A program made the translations under genes and the position numbers. The notes under the pieces are model-generated. The model was not told the origin of the DNA, did no database searches, and saw only the letters and a program-made list of their open reading frames with translations. This document shows positions 11,452 through 21,497 of a stretch of DNA of 64,000 nucleotides, in pieces. This DNA is from Emcibacter sp. SYSU 3D8 (GTDB taxonomy: Bacteria; Pseudomonadota; Alphaproteobacteria; SMXS01), in NCBI RefSeq assembly GCF_039655875.1, contig NZ_JBBYXK010000002.1:186001-250000 (forward strand), read 5' to 3'. Position 1 is the stretch's first letter. The number at the start of each line of letters is the position of its first letter.

Positions 11452-11973
11452 TTACTGAACGACCGAGACGTCGCGGCGGTTCTGAGCCCAGGCGGACTCG
11501 TTGGAACCGGCAACTTCCGGGCGCTCCTTACCATAGGAAATGGTATTCAGACGGCCTTCCTCAATACCCAGGCCGACCATGTAGCGCTTGGCAGCTTCGG
11601 CACGGCGGGCGCCGAGAGCCAGGTTGTACTCGCGGGTGCCGCGCTCGTCGGCGTGACCCTCGATGGTGAACGACTTGTTCGGATAGCGCTTCAGCCACTG
11701 GGCCTGCTTGGACAGGGTGGCCTGGGCGCGATCATCGAGATTGTACTCGTCGTAACCGAAGTAGATACGGCTGCCGGCGTCGCGTTCGAGCTCTTCCTGC
11801 GAGCCAGGCAGAATGCCATCGCTCACGGGTCGACTGGGGGCGGCGGTGCCCGAAGGGCCGCTCGGGGCGGTGGCGATTGGAGCCTTCTCGTCCTTGTCGG
11901 AACAGCCGACGAGGGCGAGGGTTGAAGCAGCGGCCAGAACGATAAACTTCATTCTCAGCGCGTGGGAGAACAT
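11452..11973 (-). CDS. pal: Peptidoglycan-associated outer-membrane lipoprotein Pal
   Basis: Pal anchors the outer membrane to peptidoglycan and is the end partner of the Tol machine. The start at 11973 has a good ribosome site (AAGAAGGAAA, about 8 bases away) and gives a lipoprotein signal ending in the lipobox LVGC with Cys24. The OmpA-like domain (about 65-173) includes RIYFGYDEYNLD, TIEGHADERGTREYNLALGARRAEA and ISYGKERP. At 173 residues it is the normal size. The 135 bases upstream, after tolB, are long enough to hold a separate promoter, though only a weak candidate is visible. Confidence 0.97.
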   Translation of the reverse strand: MFSHALRMKFIVLAAASTLALVGCSDKDEKAPIATAPSGPSGTAAPSRPVSDGILPGSQEELERDAGSRIYFGYDEYNLDDRAQATLSKQAQWLKRYPNKSFTIEGHADERGTREYNLALGARRAEAAKRYMVGLGIEEGRLNTISYGKERPEVAGSNESAWAQNRRDVSVVQ

Positions 11974-12108
11974 TGGTGGCGTTTCCTTCTTAAGCGAGGC
12001 TATGGTTGATAACGTATAGGCTTGCAACGCACGAATCCAGACGCGTACTCGATCGTGCGCGCCCCCCGATACCGAGTTCTTCGGTGACGTCATTGTAATC
12101 TTTCCCCA

Positions 12109-13482
12109 TCACTTCAGCAAGGGAGACCATGCGGGATCCGATGCATCTCCTGCGGTCGGAACCTTGCGTTCATTCCGGCCGGTGAGATCGATTGAGCGGA
12201 GCTCGGCCTTGCCGGCCTGCCCGCTGCGCGACGGATATCCGCGGAAGAACATGATCACCCTGCCGTTGGGCGCCCAGGTGGGCCCCTCGTCAAGGAAACT
12301 TTCCGTCAGCATCCGTTCGCCGGAGCCGTCGGGCCGCATGACGCCGATCTTGAATTTGCCGCCCGAGGTGAAGGTGAAGGCGATCAGATCGCCGCGCGGC
12401 GACCAGACCGGTGTCTTGTAACGGCCCTTGCCGAAGCTGATTCGCTTCACGCCCGAACCGTCGGCTCGCATGACATAGATCTGCTGCCCGCCGCCGCGAT
12501 CGGATTCGAAGGTGATGAACTGGCCGTCGGGCGAGAAGCTGGGGGACGTGTCGATGTCCGGCGCGTCGGTGAGCCGCCGCATTTTCCGGGTGCGCAGATC
12601 CATGACGTAGATGTCGGTGTTGCCGTTCTTGGCCAGGCTCATCACCACCTGGTTGCCGTCGGGCGAGAAGCGCGGCGCAAACGTCATACCGTCGAAGTCG
12701 CCCAGCAATTCCTGCCTGCCGGTCTCCAGATTGTACATGTAGACGCGCGGCTTGTTGTTGAAATAGGACAGGTAGGTGATCTCCTGGCTGCTGGGCGAGA
12801 AGCGCGGCGTCAGCGCCAGGAAGTCGCCCTTGGTCAGGTAGGAATTGTTGGCGCCGTCCTGGTCCATGATGGCCAGCCGCTTGACGCGGGCCGTCGCCGA
12901 GCCGGATTCCGCCACATAGACGATGCGGGTGTCGAAATAGCCTTCCTCGCCGGTCAGCCGCTGGTAGATGGCGTCGGCGACGCGGTGCGATATCTGCCGC
13001 CAGTTGTCGGGGGTGGTCTGGTATTTCACCCCGGTCAACTGCTGCTGGCCGTAGACGTCCCACAGCCGGAACACGACCTCGACCCGGCCATCGGCCAGGA
13101 AGTTGACGCTGCCGACGACAAGGCCCTGGGCGCCGATCGCCTTCCAGTCGGGGAAGCGCGGCCGCCGCTCGGGCACCAGTCCCTGCTCGATGTAAGCCGC
13201 TTTCGACAGCGGCCGGAACAGGCCCGAGCGCTCGAGATCGGCGGCGATCACGCCAGCCATGTCGTCACCCAGCTTGGTCATTTCGGGCAGCCGCGACGGC
13301 ACCTGGCTCTGCGCCGAGAACACCGGAATGGCGACCGGAATCGGCTCCATGGTCGGATTGGTGATGTCGACCATAAGCTGGGCGCGGGCGTCCCCGGGCG
13401 CCGTGGCGATCCCGGCCGCGATCATCAGGGCGGCAAGCAGGCCGGTGGACAGCGTCCTGCGCCAGGCTAAGAGTGCGTTCAT
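12109..13482 (-). CDS. tolB: Tol-Pal system beta-propeller protein TolB
   Basis: TolB is the periplasmic partner of Pal in the outer-membrane constriction system. The 457-residue protein starts at an ATG with a strong GAGGAGG site 8 bases upstream. A signal peptide ends near ARA-Q (about residue 35), followed by the N-terminal alpha/beta domain and a six-bladed propeller built from repeated WD40-like units such as [45 protein letters not shown] and [14 protein letters not shown]. It follows tolA after 14 bases. Confidence 0.97.
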   Translation of the reverse strand: MNALLAWRRTLSTGLLAALMIAAGIATAPGDARAQLMVDITNPTMEPIPVAIPVFSAQSQVPSRLPEMTKLGDDMAGVIAADLERSGLFRPLSKAAYIEQGLVPERRPRFPDWKAIGAQGLVVGSVNFLADGRVEVVFRLWDVYGQQQLTGVKYQTTPDNWRQISHRVADAIYQRLTGEEGYFDTRIVYVAESGSATARVKRLAIMDQDGANNSYLTKGDFLALTPRFSPSSQEITYLSYFNNKPRVYMYNLETGRQELLGDFDGMTFAPRFSPDGNQVVMSLAKNGNTDIYVMDLRTRKMRRLTDAPDIDTSPSFSPDGQFITFESDRGGGQQIYVMRADGSGVKRISFGKGRYKTPVWSPRGDLIAFTFTSGGKFKIGVMRPDGSGERMLTESFLDEGPTWAPNGRVIMFFRGYPSRSGQAGKAELRSIDLTGRNERKVPTAGDASDPAWSPLLK

Positions 13483-13496
13483 GGGCCGGTTCCTCC

Positions 13497-14351
13497 TCAG
13501 AGCATCTTGGGATCGAAATTCAGGATCACGTCCCGCCAGATATCGTAATAATCCGCCGGCAGCTTGAGCGGCGCGCAACGCTGGACGGCGCGCTTCGCAG
13601 CCTCGGCAGCCACCTTGTAGAGATTGTCAGACATCATCCGCCCTCTGTCGACGATGACGGGGTCATTCGCGAGCGACCCGTCCCTTCGAAGATAGATACG
13701 AATTCTGACAACCAAAGTTTCAGCGCCGGTCGCACCGACGGGCGCGGCCCAGCAGCGCGCGATCTGCGATGCGATGGCCGACTGGATGTTCGCGGTGGCC
13801 CGCGCCTGTTCCATCGGGTTCCGGCTGGGATCCTTGGCCTGTGACGGATCCGGGTCGGTCGGCTTCTTCGGCTTGTTGTCCTTGGTCTGCGGCGTCGTGG
13901 TGTCGCGCTTGTCGAGCAGCAGCTTCTCGATGGCCGCCATGTCGAATTTCTTCGGCGGCTTCGGCTTGTCGCGCGGCGTCACGTTGGGCAGGTCCTTGGT
14001 GACCCGGTCCGGCTTGGGCGGCTCTGGCGTCGGCTCGGGCGTGGGCGCGGGCTCGGGCGGCGGCGTTTCAGCCGCCTCGTCGACGCGCGGCGGCGTCGGC
14101 GACGCCTGATCCGGTTCGGGTTCGGGCGCCTTTTCGGCGGGCGGTTTCTCGTCCGGCTTTTGCGGCTTCGGCTCGTCCTTTGGCGTCGGAGTCGGGATCG
14201 CATCGGGCGTGATCAACGCCTCGGGCGGAACCATGACGACGGGAACGTTGTCGTCGATGATCTCCGGCTCGCCGAACCAGTTCCAGCTGACCAACGCCAT
14301 GGCGAGGATCAGCACATGGAACAGGCCTGAAAAAATGAGGGGCTTGCGCAC
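13497..14351 (-). CDS. tolA: Cell-envelope integrity protein TolA
   Basis: TolA is the inner-membrane-anchored arm that reaches through the periplasm, driven by TolQR. I place the start at a GTG (14351) four bases after the tolR stop, giving 284 residues; an upstream ATG at 14417 would overlap tolR and add an Arg-rich stretch before the membrane anchor. Features are one N-terminal helix (about 6-26), a Pro/Glu/Lys-rich extended linker (about 40-165) in place of the Ala-rich helix of E. coli TolA, and a compact C-terminal domain with ARCWAAPVG and [13 protein letters not shown]. The proline-rich linker is typical of alphaproteobacterial TolA/TonB-like proteins. Confidence 0.92.
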   Translation of the reverse strand: MRKPLIFSGLFHVLILAMALVSWNWFGEPEIIDDNVPVVMVPPEALITPDAIPTPTPKDEPKPQKPDEKPPAEKAPEPEPDQASPTPPRVDEAAETPPPEPAPTPEPTPEPPKPDRVTKDLPNVTPRDKPKPPKKFDMAAIEKLLLDKRDTTTPQTKDNKPKKPTDPDPSQAKDPSRNPMEQARATANIQSAIASQIARCWAAPVGATGAETLVVRIRIYLRRDGSLANDPVIVDRGRMMSDNLYKVAAEAAKRAVQRCAPLKLPADYYDIWRDVILNFDPKML

Positions 14352-14355
14352 GTCT

Positions 14356-15524
<1,169 letters not shown>

Positions 15525-15527
15525 TGG

Positions 15528-15992
15528 TCAGGCCTTTGCGGTGTCGCGTGGTGGAAGCATGGTCTTGAGCCGGGCAATGAGATCGGTCGGCTGACGGCGC
15601 GGCTTGCCCTTGCCGTCCAGGCAGACGACGCGAATCCGCGCCTCGGCGATGGGAGTGTCGTTGCGCCAGATGTCCTGGCCGAAGTCGATATACGCCGCGC
15701 CGACGCCATTGTTCACGGTGCGGACCTGGAGCAGGTCGTCGAGCCGCGCAGGCGCGCGAAACTCGACGTGGCAGTTCTTGACCGCGAAGCCCAGGACGCT
15801 GCCGACGTCGCCCCGCATGGCGACGTACTGGCTGACACCCACGAGCCGCAGCAATTCGGTGCGCGCACGTTCCATATAGCGCAGATAATTGGCGTGATAG
15901 ACCATCTGTGCCGTGTCCGTGTCCTCAAAATACACGCGCACCGGAAAACGGTGCATACCCTCGCTGACCGTGCCGGACATCCAGTCAGACAT
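15528..15992 (-). CDS. ybgC: Tol-Pal-associated acyl-CoA thioesterase YbgC
   Basis: YbgC is a 154-residue single hot-dog-fold thioesterase acting on acyl-CoA or acyl-ACP and associated with phospholipid-synthesis proteins in E. coli. The signature [24 protein letters not shown] near residue 21 holds the catalytic Asp (given here by position, 24-26) and the YHANY motif. The ATG at 15992 overlaps the 3' end of ruvB by eight bases and has a GGGGGAAG site 5 bases upstream. It is the first gene of the canonical ybgC-tolQRAB-pal-cpoB series. Confidence 0.95.
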   Translation of the reverse strand: MSDWMSGTVSEGMHRFPVRVYFEDTDTAQMVYHANYLRYMERARTELLRLVGVSQYVAMRGDVGSVLGFAVKNCHVEFRAPARLDDLLQVRTVNNGVGAAYIDFGQDIWRNDTPIAEARIRVVCLDGKGKPRRQPTDLIARLKTMLPPRDTAKA

Positions 15993-17043
15993 CCTCTTCC
16001 CCCGTGGGAAGGCTCATTTGCGCCGCGGGCAAGGCGGCAGGCGCGGCAAGGCCCAGATGCTTGTAGGCAGCCGGGGTCAGAATACGCCCTCGCGGTGTCC
16101 GCTGGATGAACGCCTGCTGCAGAAGATAGGGCTCGATTATGTCCTCAATGGCGTCGCGCGGTTCGGACAGCGAGGCGGCGATGGTTTCGATGCCGACCGG
16201 CCCACCGCCGAAGTCGACGCCGATGCAGCGCAGGTAGCGCCGGTCCATGGCGTCGAGGCCGCGGCCATCCACCTCCAGGCGGGTCAGCGCCATGTCGGCC
16301 ATGGCGGCGTCGACCATGCCGTGGCCGGCGACCTCGGAAAAGTCGCGCACCCGGCGCAGCAGGCGGCCGGCGACACGCGGGGTGCCGCGCGAGCGGCGGG
16401 CGATCTCGATGGCCCCATCGCGGCTCAGGCCAAAGTCCATCACCCGGGCGCCCCGTTCGACGATGGAGCACAGGTCATCCACGCCGTAGAATTCCAGCCG
16501 GACCGGGATACCGAAGCGGTCGCGCAGCGGCGTGGTCAGCAGGCCCGAACGGGTGGTGGCGCCGACCAGCGTGAAGCGCGGCAGGTCGATCCGCACCGAA
16601 CGCGCCGCCGGCCCTTCGCCGATGATCAGATCGAGTTGGAAGTCCTCCATGGCCGGATACAGGATTTCCTCGACGGCGGGCGCGAGCCGGTGAATCTCGT
16701 CGATGAACAGCAGGTCGTTTTCCTGGAGGTTGGTCAGCAGGGCGGCCAGTTCGCCCGCCCGGGCGATCACCGGCCCCGAGGTGGCGCGAAAATTGACGCC
16801 CATCTCGCGGGCGACGATCTGCGCCAAGGTGGTCTTGCCAAGGCCGGGCGGGCCGGCCAGCAGCACATGGTCGAGCGCCTCGCCCCGGCTGCGCGCAGCC
16901 TGGATGAACACCGTGAGGTTGTCGATCGCCTGGCGCTGGCCGATGAACTCGGCGAAGCGCCCGGGACGCAGGCTCGCTTCGTAGGCGTCCTCGTCGCGCT
17001 TCACGGCGCCGACCATGCGGTCGTCTCCGGCGGATGTGCTCAT
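15985..17043 (-). CDS. ruvB: Holliday-junction branch-migration ATPase RuvB
   Basis: RuvB (352 residues) is the AAA+ motor that, with RuvA, drives branch migration of Holliday junctions. The start [10 protein letters not shown] overlaps the ruvA stop by four bases (ATGA); the longer frame upstream lies within ruvA and is spurious. Visible are Walker A GPPGLGKT, Walker B FIDEIHRL, sensor 1 [19 protein letters not shown], the arginine finger in that segment, and the C-terminal winged helix with [12 protein letters not shown]. ruvC-ruvA-ruvB are chained by 4-base overlaps. Confidence 0.98.
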   Translation of the reverse strand: MSTSAGDDRMVGAVKRDEDAYEASLRPGRFAEFIGQRQAIDNLTVFIQAARSRGEALDHVLLAGPPGLGKTTLAQIVAREMGVNFRATSGPVIARAGELAALLTNLQENDLLFIDEIHRLAPAVEEILYPAMEDFQLDLIIGEGPAARSVRIDLPRFTLVGATTRSGLLTTPLRDRFGIPVRLEFYGVDDLCSIVERGARVMDFGLSRDGAIEIARRSRGTPRVAGRLLRRVRDFSEVAGHGMVDAAMADMALTRLEVDGRGLDAMDRRYLRCIGVDFGGGPVGIETIAASLSEPRDAIEDIIEPYLLQQAFIQRTPRGRILTPAAYKHLGLAAPAALPAAQMSLPTGEEDV

Positions 17044-17645
17044 CCAGCCAGTTCCTTCAGCCCGCCGCGGATCAGAACGTCCAGCGACGCCGCACCGCCC
17101 TGCGCCCGGTTGACCCGCGCCACCGCGCCCATGGCGTCGGCCTGCCGGTAGCCGAGATTGACCAGTGCCGAGACCGCATCCGCCGCCGGGCTGCCACCGG
17201 GCGTGCCGCCGGCCGCGACCGACGAGGCGTCGAAGCCTTCGAAGGCCGGCACCTTGTCCTTCAGCTCGATCACGATGCGGGTGGCAAGCTTGGGCCCCAC
17301 GCCCGAGGCGCGGCCGATCATGGTCTTGTCCTGCCCGGCGATCGCCTGTGCGATCTCGCCCGGCGAGAGGATGGACAGGATCGCCAGCGCAACCCTGGCG
17401 CCCACACCCTGGACACTCTGCAGCCGCCCAAACCACTCTTTTTCGCCACCTGTCAGAAAACCGTAGAGGTGGATGTGGTCTTCGCGTACGTGGGTCTCAA
17501 TATGCAGAACGACAGATTCTCCAGTTTTTGGCAGGCCTTGCAGGGTTTTCCCGGGACAAAACACGAAGTAACCCACGCCCCCGACGTCGATAATCGCCCA
17601 ATCCTCGCCGATTTCATCGACCGTGCCCCTGAGCCGCGCGATCAT
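17040..17645 (-). CDS. ruvA: Holliday-junction DNA-binding protein RuvA
   Basis: RuvA (201 residues) binds the four-way junction as a tetramer and loads RuvB. It begins MIARLRGTV, the typical OB-fold start. The two helix-hairpin-helix motifs appear as [16 protein letters not shown] and [16 protein letters not shown] (about 77-125), and the C-terminal RuvB-binding domain (about 155-200, [18 protein letters not shown]) follows a Gly/Ala/Pro linker. Its ATG overlaps the ruvC stop by four bases. Confidence 0.98.
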   Translation of the reverse strand: MIARLRGTVDEIGEDWAIIDVGGVGYFVFCPGKTLQGLPKTGESVVLHIETHVREDHIHLYGFLTGGEKEWFGRLQSVQGVGARVALAILSILSPGEIAQAIAGQDKTMIGRASGVGPKLATRIVIELKDKVPAFEGFDASSVAAGGTPGGSPAADAVSALVNLGYRQADAMGAVARVNRAQGGAASLDVLIRGGLKELAG

Positions 17646-18178
17646 GGCCGCACGCCTCCACCGAAAGACGAAGACACCCGCGATTCGATATTGGCGCCGC
17701 TGCGCACCAGATGCGCGTGGCAGATGGCAACGGCGAGCGCGTCTGCGGCGTCCGGCCCCGCCAGGTCCACGCCGGGCAGCAGGATGCCGACCATCATGCG
17801 GATCTGATCCTTGGCCGCGTGGCCAACGCCGACCACGGACTTCTTCACCTGATTGGTGGCATATTCAGCCACGGGGATACCGCGGATGGCCGGCACCAGC
17901 ATGGCGATGCCGCGCGCCTGGCCCAGCTTCAGGGTCGATCCGGGATTCTTGTTGACGAAGGTTTCTTCCACAGCGGCAAGGTCCGGCTGCCAGGCATCGA
18001 GAACCGCATTCAGACCGGCGAAAATCTCGGCGAGACGCTGCGCCAGACTACCGCTGTCGTCCGACCGCACGCTGCCGTTGGCCACGTGCCGCAAACGGCT
18101 TCCGGAGGCGTCAATGACGCCCCAGCCGGTGCACCGCAGGCCGGGATCGAGCCCGATAAGCCGGACGCTGTCTGCCAT
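17642..18178 (-). CDS. ruvC: Crossover-junction endonuclease RuvC
   Basis: RuvC (178 residues) is the RNase H-fold resolvase that cuts Holliday junctions. Four acidic catalytic positions are recognisable: Asp in [14 protein letters not shown] (about residue 11), Glu in [12 protein letters not shown] (about 71), and the Asp pair in [14 protein letters not shown] (about 144-147). It lies four bases after yebC and overlaps ruvA by four, the same order as in many proteobacteria. Confidence 0.98.
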   Translation of the reverse strand: MADSVRLIGLDPGLRCTGWGVIDASGSRLRHVANGSVRSDDSGSLAQRLAEIFAGLNAVLDAWQPDLAAVEETFVNKNPGSTLKLGQARGIAMLVPAIRGIPVAEYATNQVKKSVVGVGHAAKDQIRMMVGILLPGVDLAGPDAADALAVAICHAHLVRSGANIESRVSSSFGGGVRP

Positions 18179-18182
18179 TCTC

Positions 18183-18929
18183 CTAAGCGCTGAGCCCTTC
18201 CATCACCTCGTCGGACATCTCGAAATTCGCATAGACGTTCTGGACGTCGTCGTCATCGTCGAGCGCGCCCAGCATCTTCATCAATGTCGCCGCGTTGTCG
18301 CCGTCGACCTGGATGGTGGTCTGCGGCTTCCAGATCAGCCGCGCCTCCTCGGCCTCGCCCAACGCCGCCTCGAGCGCGTCACGGACGGCAGCGAACTCCT
18401 CCAGCGCGCAGATGATCTCATGGCCGTCCTCGTCGGACTGGCAATCGTCGGCGCCGGCCTCCAGCGCGGCCTCGAACACCGTCTCGGCCGACCCGGCCGC
18501 GACCGGATATTTCAGCATGCCGACCCGGTCGAACGCATGCGAGACGCTGCCGGACGCGCCCAGATTGCCGCCGTTCTTCGAAAACTTGGTGCGGACTTCC
18601 GAGGCGGTGCGGTTGCGGTTGTCGGTCAGCGCCTCGACAATGACCGAGACCCCGCCCGGGCCGAAGCCCTCGTACTGTACCTCTTCGTAGGTCTCCAGAT
18701 CTGACGCGGTCGAGCGCTTGATGGCCCGGTCGATATTGTCCTTGGGCATGCTCTGGGCCTTCGCCGCGGAGATCGCCGCACGCAGGCGGGCGTTCGACGC
18801 GGGGTCAGGACCGCCCATCTTCGCCGCCACCGTGACTTCCTTGGCCAGCTTGCTGAAAAGCTTGGACCGCTTGGCGTCCTGGGCGCCCTTGCGGAACATG
18901 ATGTTCTTGAATTTGGAATGACCCGCCAT
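18183..18929 (-). CDS. yebC: YebC/TACO1-family translation/transcription factor
   Basis: A 248-residue cytosolic protein of the YebC/PmpR/TACO1 family. It opens with the diagnostic [20 protein letters not shown] and contains [15 protein letters not shown] and [16 protein letters not shown]. The family has been described both as DNA-binding regulators and, more recently, as ribosome-associated factors that relieve stalling on proline runs. It stands directly before ruvCAB and is the first gene of the long minus-strand block, with its own probable promoter upstream. Confidence 0.96.
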   Translation of the reverse strand: MAGHSKFKNIMFRKGAQDAKRSKLFSKLAKEVTVAAKMGGPDPASNARLRAAISAAKAQSMPKDNIDRAIKRSTASDLETYEEVQYEGFGPGGVSVIVEALTDNRNRTASEVRTKFSKNGGNLGASGSVSHAFDRVGMLKYPVAAGSAETVFEAALEAGADDCQSDEDGHEIICALEEFAAVRDALEAALGEAEEARLIWKPQTTIQVDGDNAATLMKMLGALDDDDDVQNVYANFEMSDEVMEGLSA

Positions 18930-19007
18930 CGTCTCTGCTCGACTCGTGTTTTTCTGGTGTTCAACCTGTTGCGACGGCCCTCGGGCCGCGCGGTGATCTG
19001 CCCTGAC

Positions 19008-19016
19008 TTATACCAG
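19008..19016 (-). promoter_or_regulatory. Extended -10 promoter candidate of yebC-ruvCAB
   Basis: On the minus strand TGGTATAAG (19008-19016) fits an extended -10 element; no good -35 is visible 16-18 bases upstream. It lies in the 186-base gap between the upstream ymdB stop and the yebC ATG, about 80 bases before that ATG. Confidence 0.4.
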
Positions 19017-19115
19017 ATATTGTGGGGTCAGGCAGCTAATTCACATTCGATTGAGCGTGCACGCAAACCCCGGATACCTTGGAATTGTGGCCTTGTTGTG
19101 AGACCGCAATAGCCT

Positions 19116-19925
19116 CTAGGGCCAGCTTTCGGCAAGTCTCCCGCCGATCCGGAGCGGCACGATGCGCTCCGCCTTCCCCGTCGTGTCGTTGCTTTCCACA
19201 TAGACACCGCAGAGCGTCGCCTCGCCGTTGGCCGGCACGAAGCGGCCGCCGCCGATCTTGGTGGTGAAACGCCGGAGCGGCTCTTCCTTGTCCATGCCGA
19301 TCACCGAATTGTAGTCGCCGCACATGCCGCCGTCGGTCTGATAGGCGGTGCCGCCGGGCAATATCTGCGCGTCGGCCGTGGGCACATGGCTGTGCGACCC
19401 CACCACCAGGCTGGCGCGCCCGTCGGCGAAGTGGCCCATGGCCATCTTTTCCGAGGTTGCCTCGGCGTGAATGTCGATCAGCACGAAATCCGCGCGTTTG
19501 CCCAGCGTGTATTCCATCAGCGCCTGGTCGACCACGCGGAACGGGTCATCGAGCGGATCCATGAAAATGCGCCCCATGACATTGATGATGGCGACCGTCT
19601 GGCCGCCCCGCGCCATGTACATGCCATGACCGTGCCCCGGCGTCCCTTCCGGGAAGTTGGCCGGGCGCAGCAGGCGCGGTTGCTGATCCATGATGTCGAC
19701 GATCTCGCGCTGGTCCCAGCTGTGGTTGCCGCCGGTGATCACGTCGACGCCGGTCTGGAGCAGCCGGTTGGCGATGTCCTGGCTGATGCCGAAGCCGCCG
19801 GCGGCGTTTTCGCCGTTGGCCACGACGAAATCCAGGTCGAGCCGTTCACGGATATCCGGCAGGCGCTGGAGCAGGGCATCGCGTCCGGCGCGGCCGACGA
19901 TATCCCCGAAATATGCAAGCTTCAC
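19116..19925 (-). CDS. YmdB-family metallophosphoesterase (2',3'-cyclic nucleotide phosphodiesterase type)
   Basis: A 269-residue calcineurin-like phosphoesterase of the TIGR00282/YmdB family. Metal-binding motifs are KLAYFGDIVGRAGR, VANGENAAGG, ITGGNHSWDQ and VVGSHSHVPTAD, matching the two-metal centre of family members; in Bacillus YmdB hydrolyses cyclic nucleotides. The start is a GTG overlapping the stop of the 5-FTHF cyclo-ligase gene by four bases (GTGA), so the two are probably translated together. The physiological substrate here is not known. Confidence 0.92.
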   Translation of the reverse strand: MKLAYFGDIVGRAGRDALLQRLPDIRERLDLDFVVANGENAAGGFGISQDIANRLLQTGVDVITGGNHSWDQREIVDIMDQQPRLLRPANFPEGTPGHGHGMYMARGGQTVAIINVMGRIFMDPLDDPFRVVDQALMEYTLGKRADFVLIDIHAEATSEKMAMGHFADGRASLVVGSHSHVPTADAQILPGGTAYQTDGGMCGDYNSVIGMDKEEPLRRFTTKIGGGRFVPANGEATLCGVYVESNDTTGKAERIVPLRIGGRLAESWP

Positions 19926-20500
19926 GAAACGGCCTTTCTGAAGTCCATGGCGCCCTCTTCCGTGACCACCATGTCAAGCGGTTCGTCGTGCGCCTGCGTC
20001 GGCACCGCGGCCACGCGCTGGCCGGCATAGGCGATGCCGACGGCAAGCACGGGCCCGGCGCGCCGCAGATTGGCGAGTGCCCGGTCGTAATAGCCGGCAC
20101 CGTATCCCAGGCGCCGACCGGCACCGTCATAGGCGAGAAGCGGGACGAGGACAATATCGGGCCGCAGGGCCTGGTTCGTTTCGGGCGGCTGCAGAATGCC
20201 GAAGCGGCCCGTCACCAGCGCCCCGCCGGGACGCCAGGCGCGGAAAACCAATCCATCCGGCGGGTCGACGGGCACCGGCAGCGCACATTCCCAGCCGGCC
20301 GCCGCCAGGAACCGCAACAGGGGCAACGGATCGGCCTCGTCGCGAAACGGGTGATAGCCGGCGATGGTCCCGCAGGGTTTGATCAGGATGGCGGATGCGA
20401 ACGACGTGACCAGCCGGGCGCCGATGTCGCCAGCGGCCCGCGCGAGGGTTTCTCGGGCTGCCGCCGCTTGCCGGCGGAGTTCGGGTTTGTTGGGCTGCAT
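19922..20500 (-). CDS. fau: 5-formyltetrahydrofolate cyclo-ligase
   Basis: The enzyme (192 residues) converts 5-formyl-THF with ATP to 5,10-methenyl-THF, returning a storage/inhibitory folate to the one-carbon pool. The start MQPNKPELRRQ is preferred over an in-frame ATG 18 codons upstream that would run into the 6S RNA. Typical features are the basic N-terminus, the middle VLVPLLAYDGAGRRLGYGAGYYDR block that binds the folate and ATP phosphates, and the C-terminal EEGAMDFR. The zapA - 6S RNA - cyclo-ligase order is conserved widely in proteobacteria. Confidence 0.95.
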   Translation of the reverse strand: MQPNKPELRRQAAAARETLARAAGDIGARLVTSFASAILIKPCGTIAGYHPFRDEADPLPLLRFLAAAGWECALPVPVDPPDGLVFRAWRPGGALVTGRFGILQPPETNQALRPDIVLVPLLAYDGAGRRLGYGAGYYDRALANLRRAGPVLAVGIAYAGQRVAAVPTQAHDEPLDMVVTEEGAMDFRKAVS

Positions 20501-20520
20501 GGTCACCGGTGCGCGGTCAA

Positions 20521-20692
20521 ATGTGCAGTGGGACCGCCGCAATCGTAGAACCAAGAAATTCCTCTGTGGCCTGTTTGTACAGGTGGGCGCCGTATAGCAG
20601 GACCAGGGTCACGCCAGGGACAGCTCCCGTCGAGGTTGGTATCGCCCCAGGGAATATGCACGTCTTCGAGAAGCGCAGTACCCACTGCCCCT
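20521..20692 (-). ncRNA. ssrS: 6S RNA (RNA polymerase-binding regulator)
   Basis: 6S RNA mimics an open promoter and sequesters sigma70 RNA polymerase. The call rests on position, exactly between zapA and the 5-FTHF cyclo-ligase gene on the same strand, and on structure. The ends close with a perfect 8-bp pair, GCAGTGGG (20681-20688 arm) with CCCACTGC (20525-20532 arm), and the interior holds typical alphaproteobacterial 6S pieces: TTCCCTGGGGCGAT in the 5' arm, CCCTGGCGTGACC near the apex and TTGGTTCTACGATTGCGG in the 3' arm. Exact ends are estimated to about 10 bases. No ORF of merit covers it. Confidence 0.85.
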
Positions 20693-20697
20693 CATAC

Positions 20698-21000
20698 TTA
20701 GGCGCTTTCCATGCGGGCGGCAATATGCTCGATTTGCGCGGCCAGCGTGTCCATATCGCCCAGATGGGACACGAGGTCGCCCCGCGACAGCTTGGCGCCG
20801 CCGCCTTCACTGAGTTCGTCGAGCAGGATGATCCCGGCCATCAGGATCAGCTTGGCCTCGCCCACCTGTCCGAGCGCGCCGGCAAGTTCCGTTACCCGGG
20901 CATCGAAAATCTGCGCCAGCTCGAGCAGGCGGTCCTGCTCGCCCTCGTTGCAGGTGAACTGATAGGGCGCGTTGTTGACGGTGAGCGTTACCTGGGGCAC
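20698..21000 (-). CDS. zapA: Cell-division protein ZapA
   Basis: ZapA (100 residues) binds FtsZ and bundles its filaments at mid-cell. The N-terminal part (VTLTVNNAPYQFTCNEGEQDRLLELA) is the typical beta-hairpin head, and the C-terminal half (about 45-100) is the coiled-coil dimerisation helix. It ends six bases before the 6S RNA 5' end and lies nine bases after a small coiled-coil gene. Confidence 0.93.
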   Translation of the reverse strand: MPQVTLTVNNAPYQFTCNEGEQDRLLELAQIFDARVTELAGALGQVGEAKLILMAGIILLDELSEGGGAKLSRGDLVSHLGDMDTLAAQIEHIAARMESA

Positions 21001-21009
21001 GGCCGACTC

Positions 21010-21300
21010 CTATCCTGCGATCGCGCGTCGCAGCGAGCCGATCACGTCATCGAGACGCCCGGCTGCCTGGGTGTTGCGCTCTTCCAGCGAGCGGTTCGTG
21101 GCCTCGGCCAGCGCCAGCCGCTGCTTGAGCGCGTTGTTTTCCGACCGGAGCTGATCGCATTCGCCGCGCAGCCGGTCCACATCCGCCGAGGACGGGGCGT
21201 CGCCGCGGGCGGCGACCGCCCGATTCAAACGGTCCAGCGCCGCCTTTAGCCGCGCTGTCGCTTCCGTGAGTGCTTCCACCGATTCCGGGTTGGTCGCCAT
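21010..21300 (-). CDS. Small coiled-coil protein upstream of zapA (DUF4164-like)
   Basis: A 96-residue protein starting [14 protein letters not shown]; the frame stays open upstream but has no family-like sequence there. Almost the whole length is predicted by eye to be helical with heptad patterning ([35 protein letters not shown]). Small coiled-coil proteins of this kind sit immediately before zapA in many alphaproteobacteria and are annotated DUF4164. A role with ZapA at the division ring, comparable to ZapB, is an inference from context only. Confidence 0.75.
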   Translation of the reverse strand: MATNPESVEALTEATARLKAALDRLNRAVAARGDAPSSADVDRLRGECDQLRSENNALKQRLALAEATNRSLEERNTQAAGRLDDVIGSLRRAIAG

Positions 21301-21417
21301 GGCGCCTGCCCTGCCTGTTCTACTGTTGTTCAATGGCTTATACCCTATTTCTCGCGTTAGATGATAGCCCCAAGCAACACCCGCTGTCATGCCCCTTACA
21401 GGCGGCCCGCTTCGCGG

Positions 21418-21445
21418 TTGACCTGAGGATGTTCCTGAGTATTGT
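21418..21445 (+). promoter_or_regulatory. Promoter candidate for tkt-gap-pgk-fba
   Basis: TTGACC (21418-21423), 16-base spacer, TATTGT (21440-21445). It lies in the 197-base divergent gap between the coiled-coil gene and tkt and would leave a leader of about 45 bases. Confidence 0.45.
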
Positions 21446-21497
21446 GGCGCCACCTGCGGGAACGGCAGATTCCCGCCCTCGGAGAACACACCGCACG

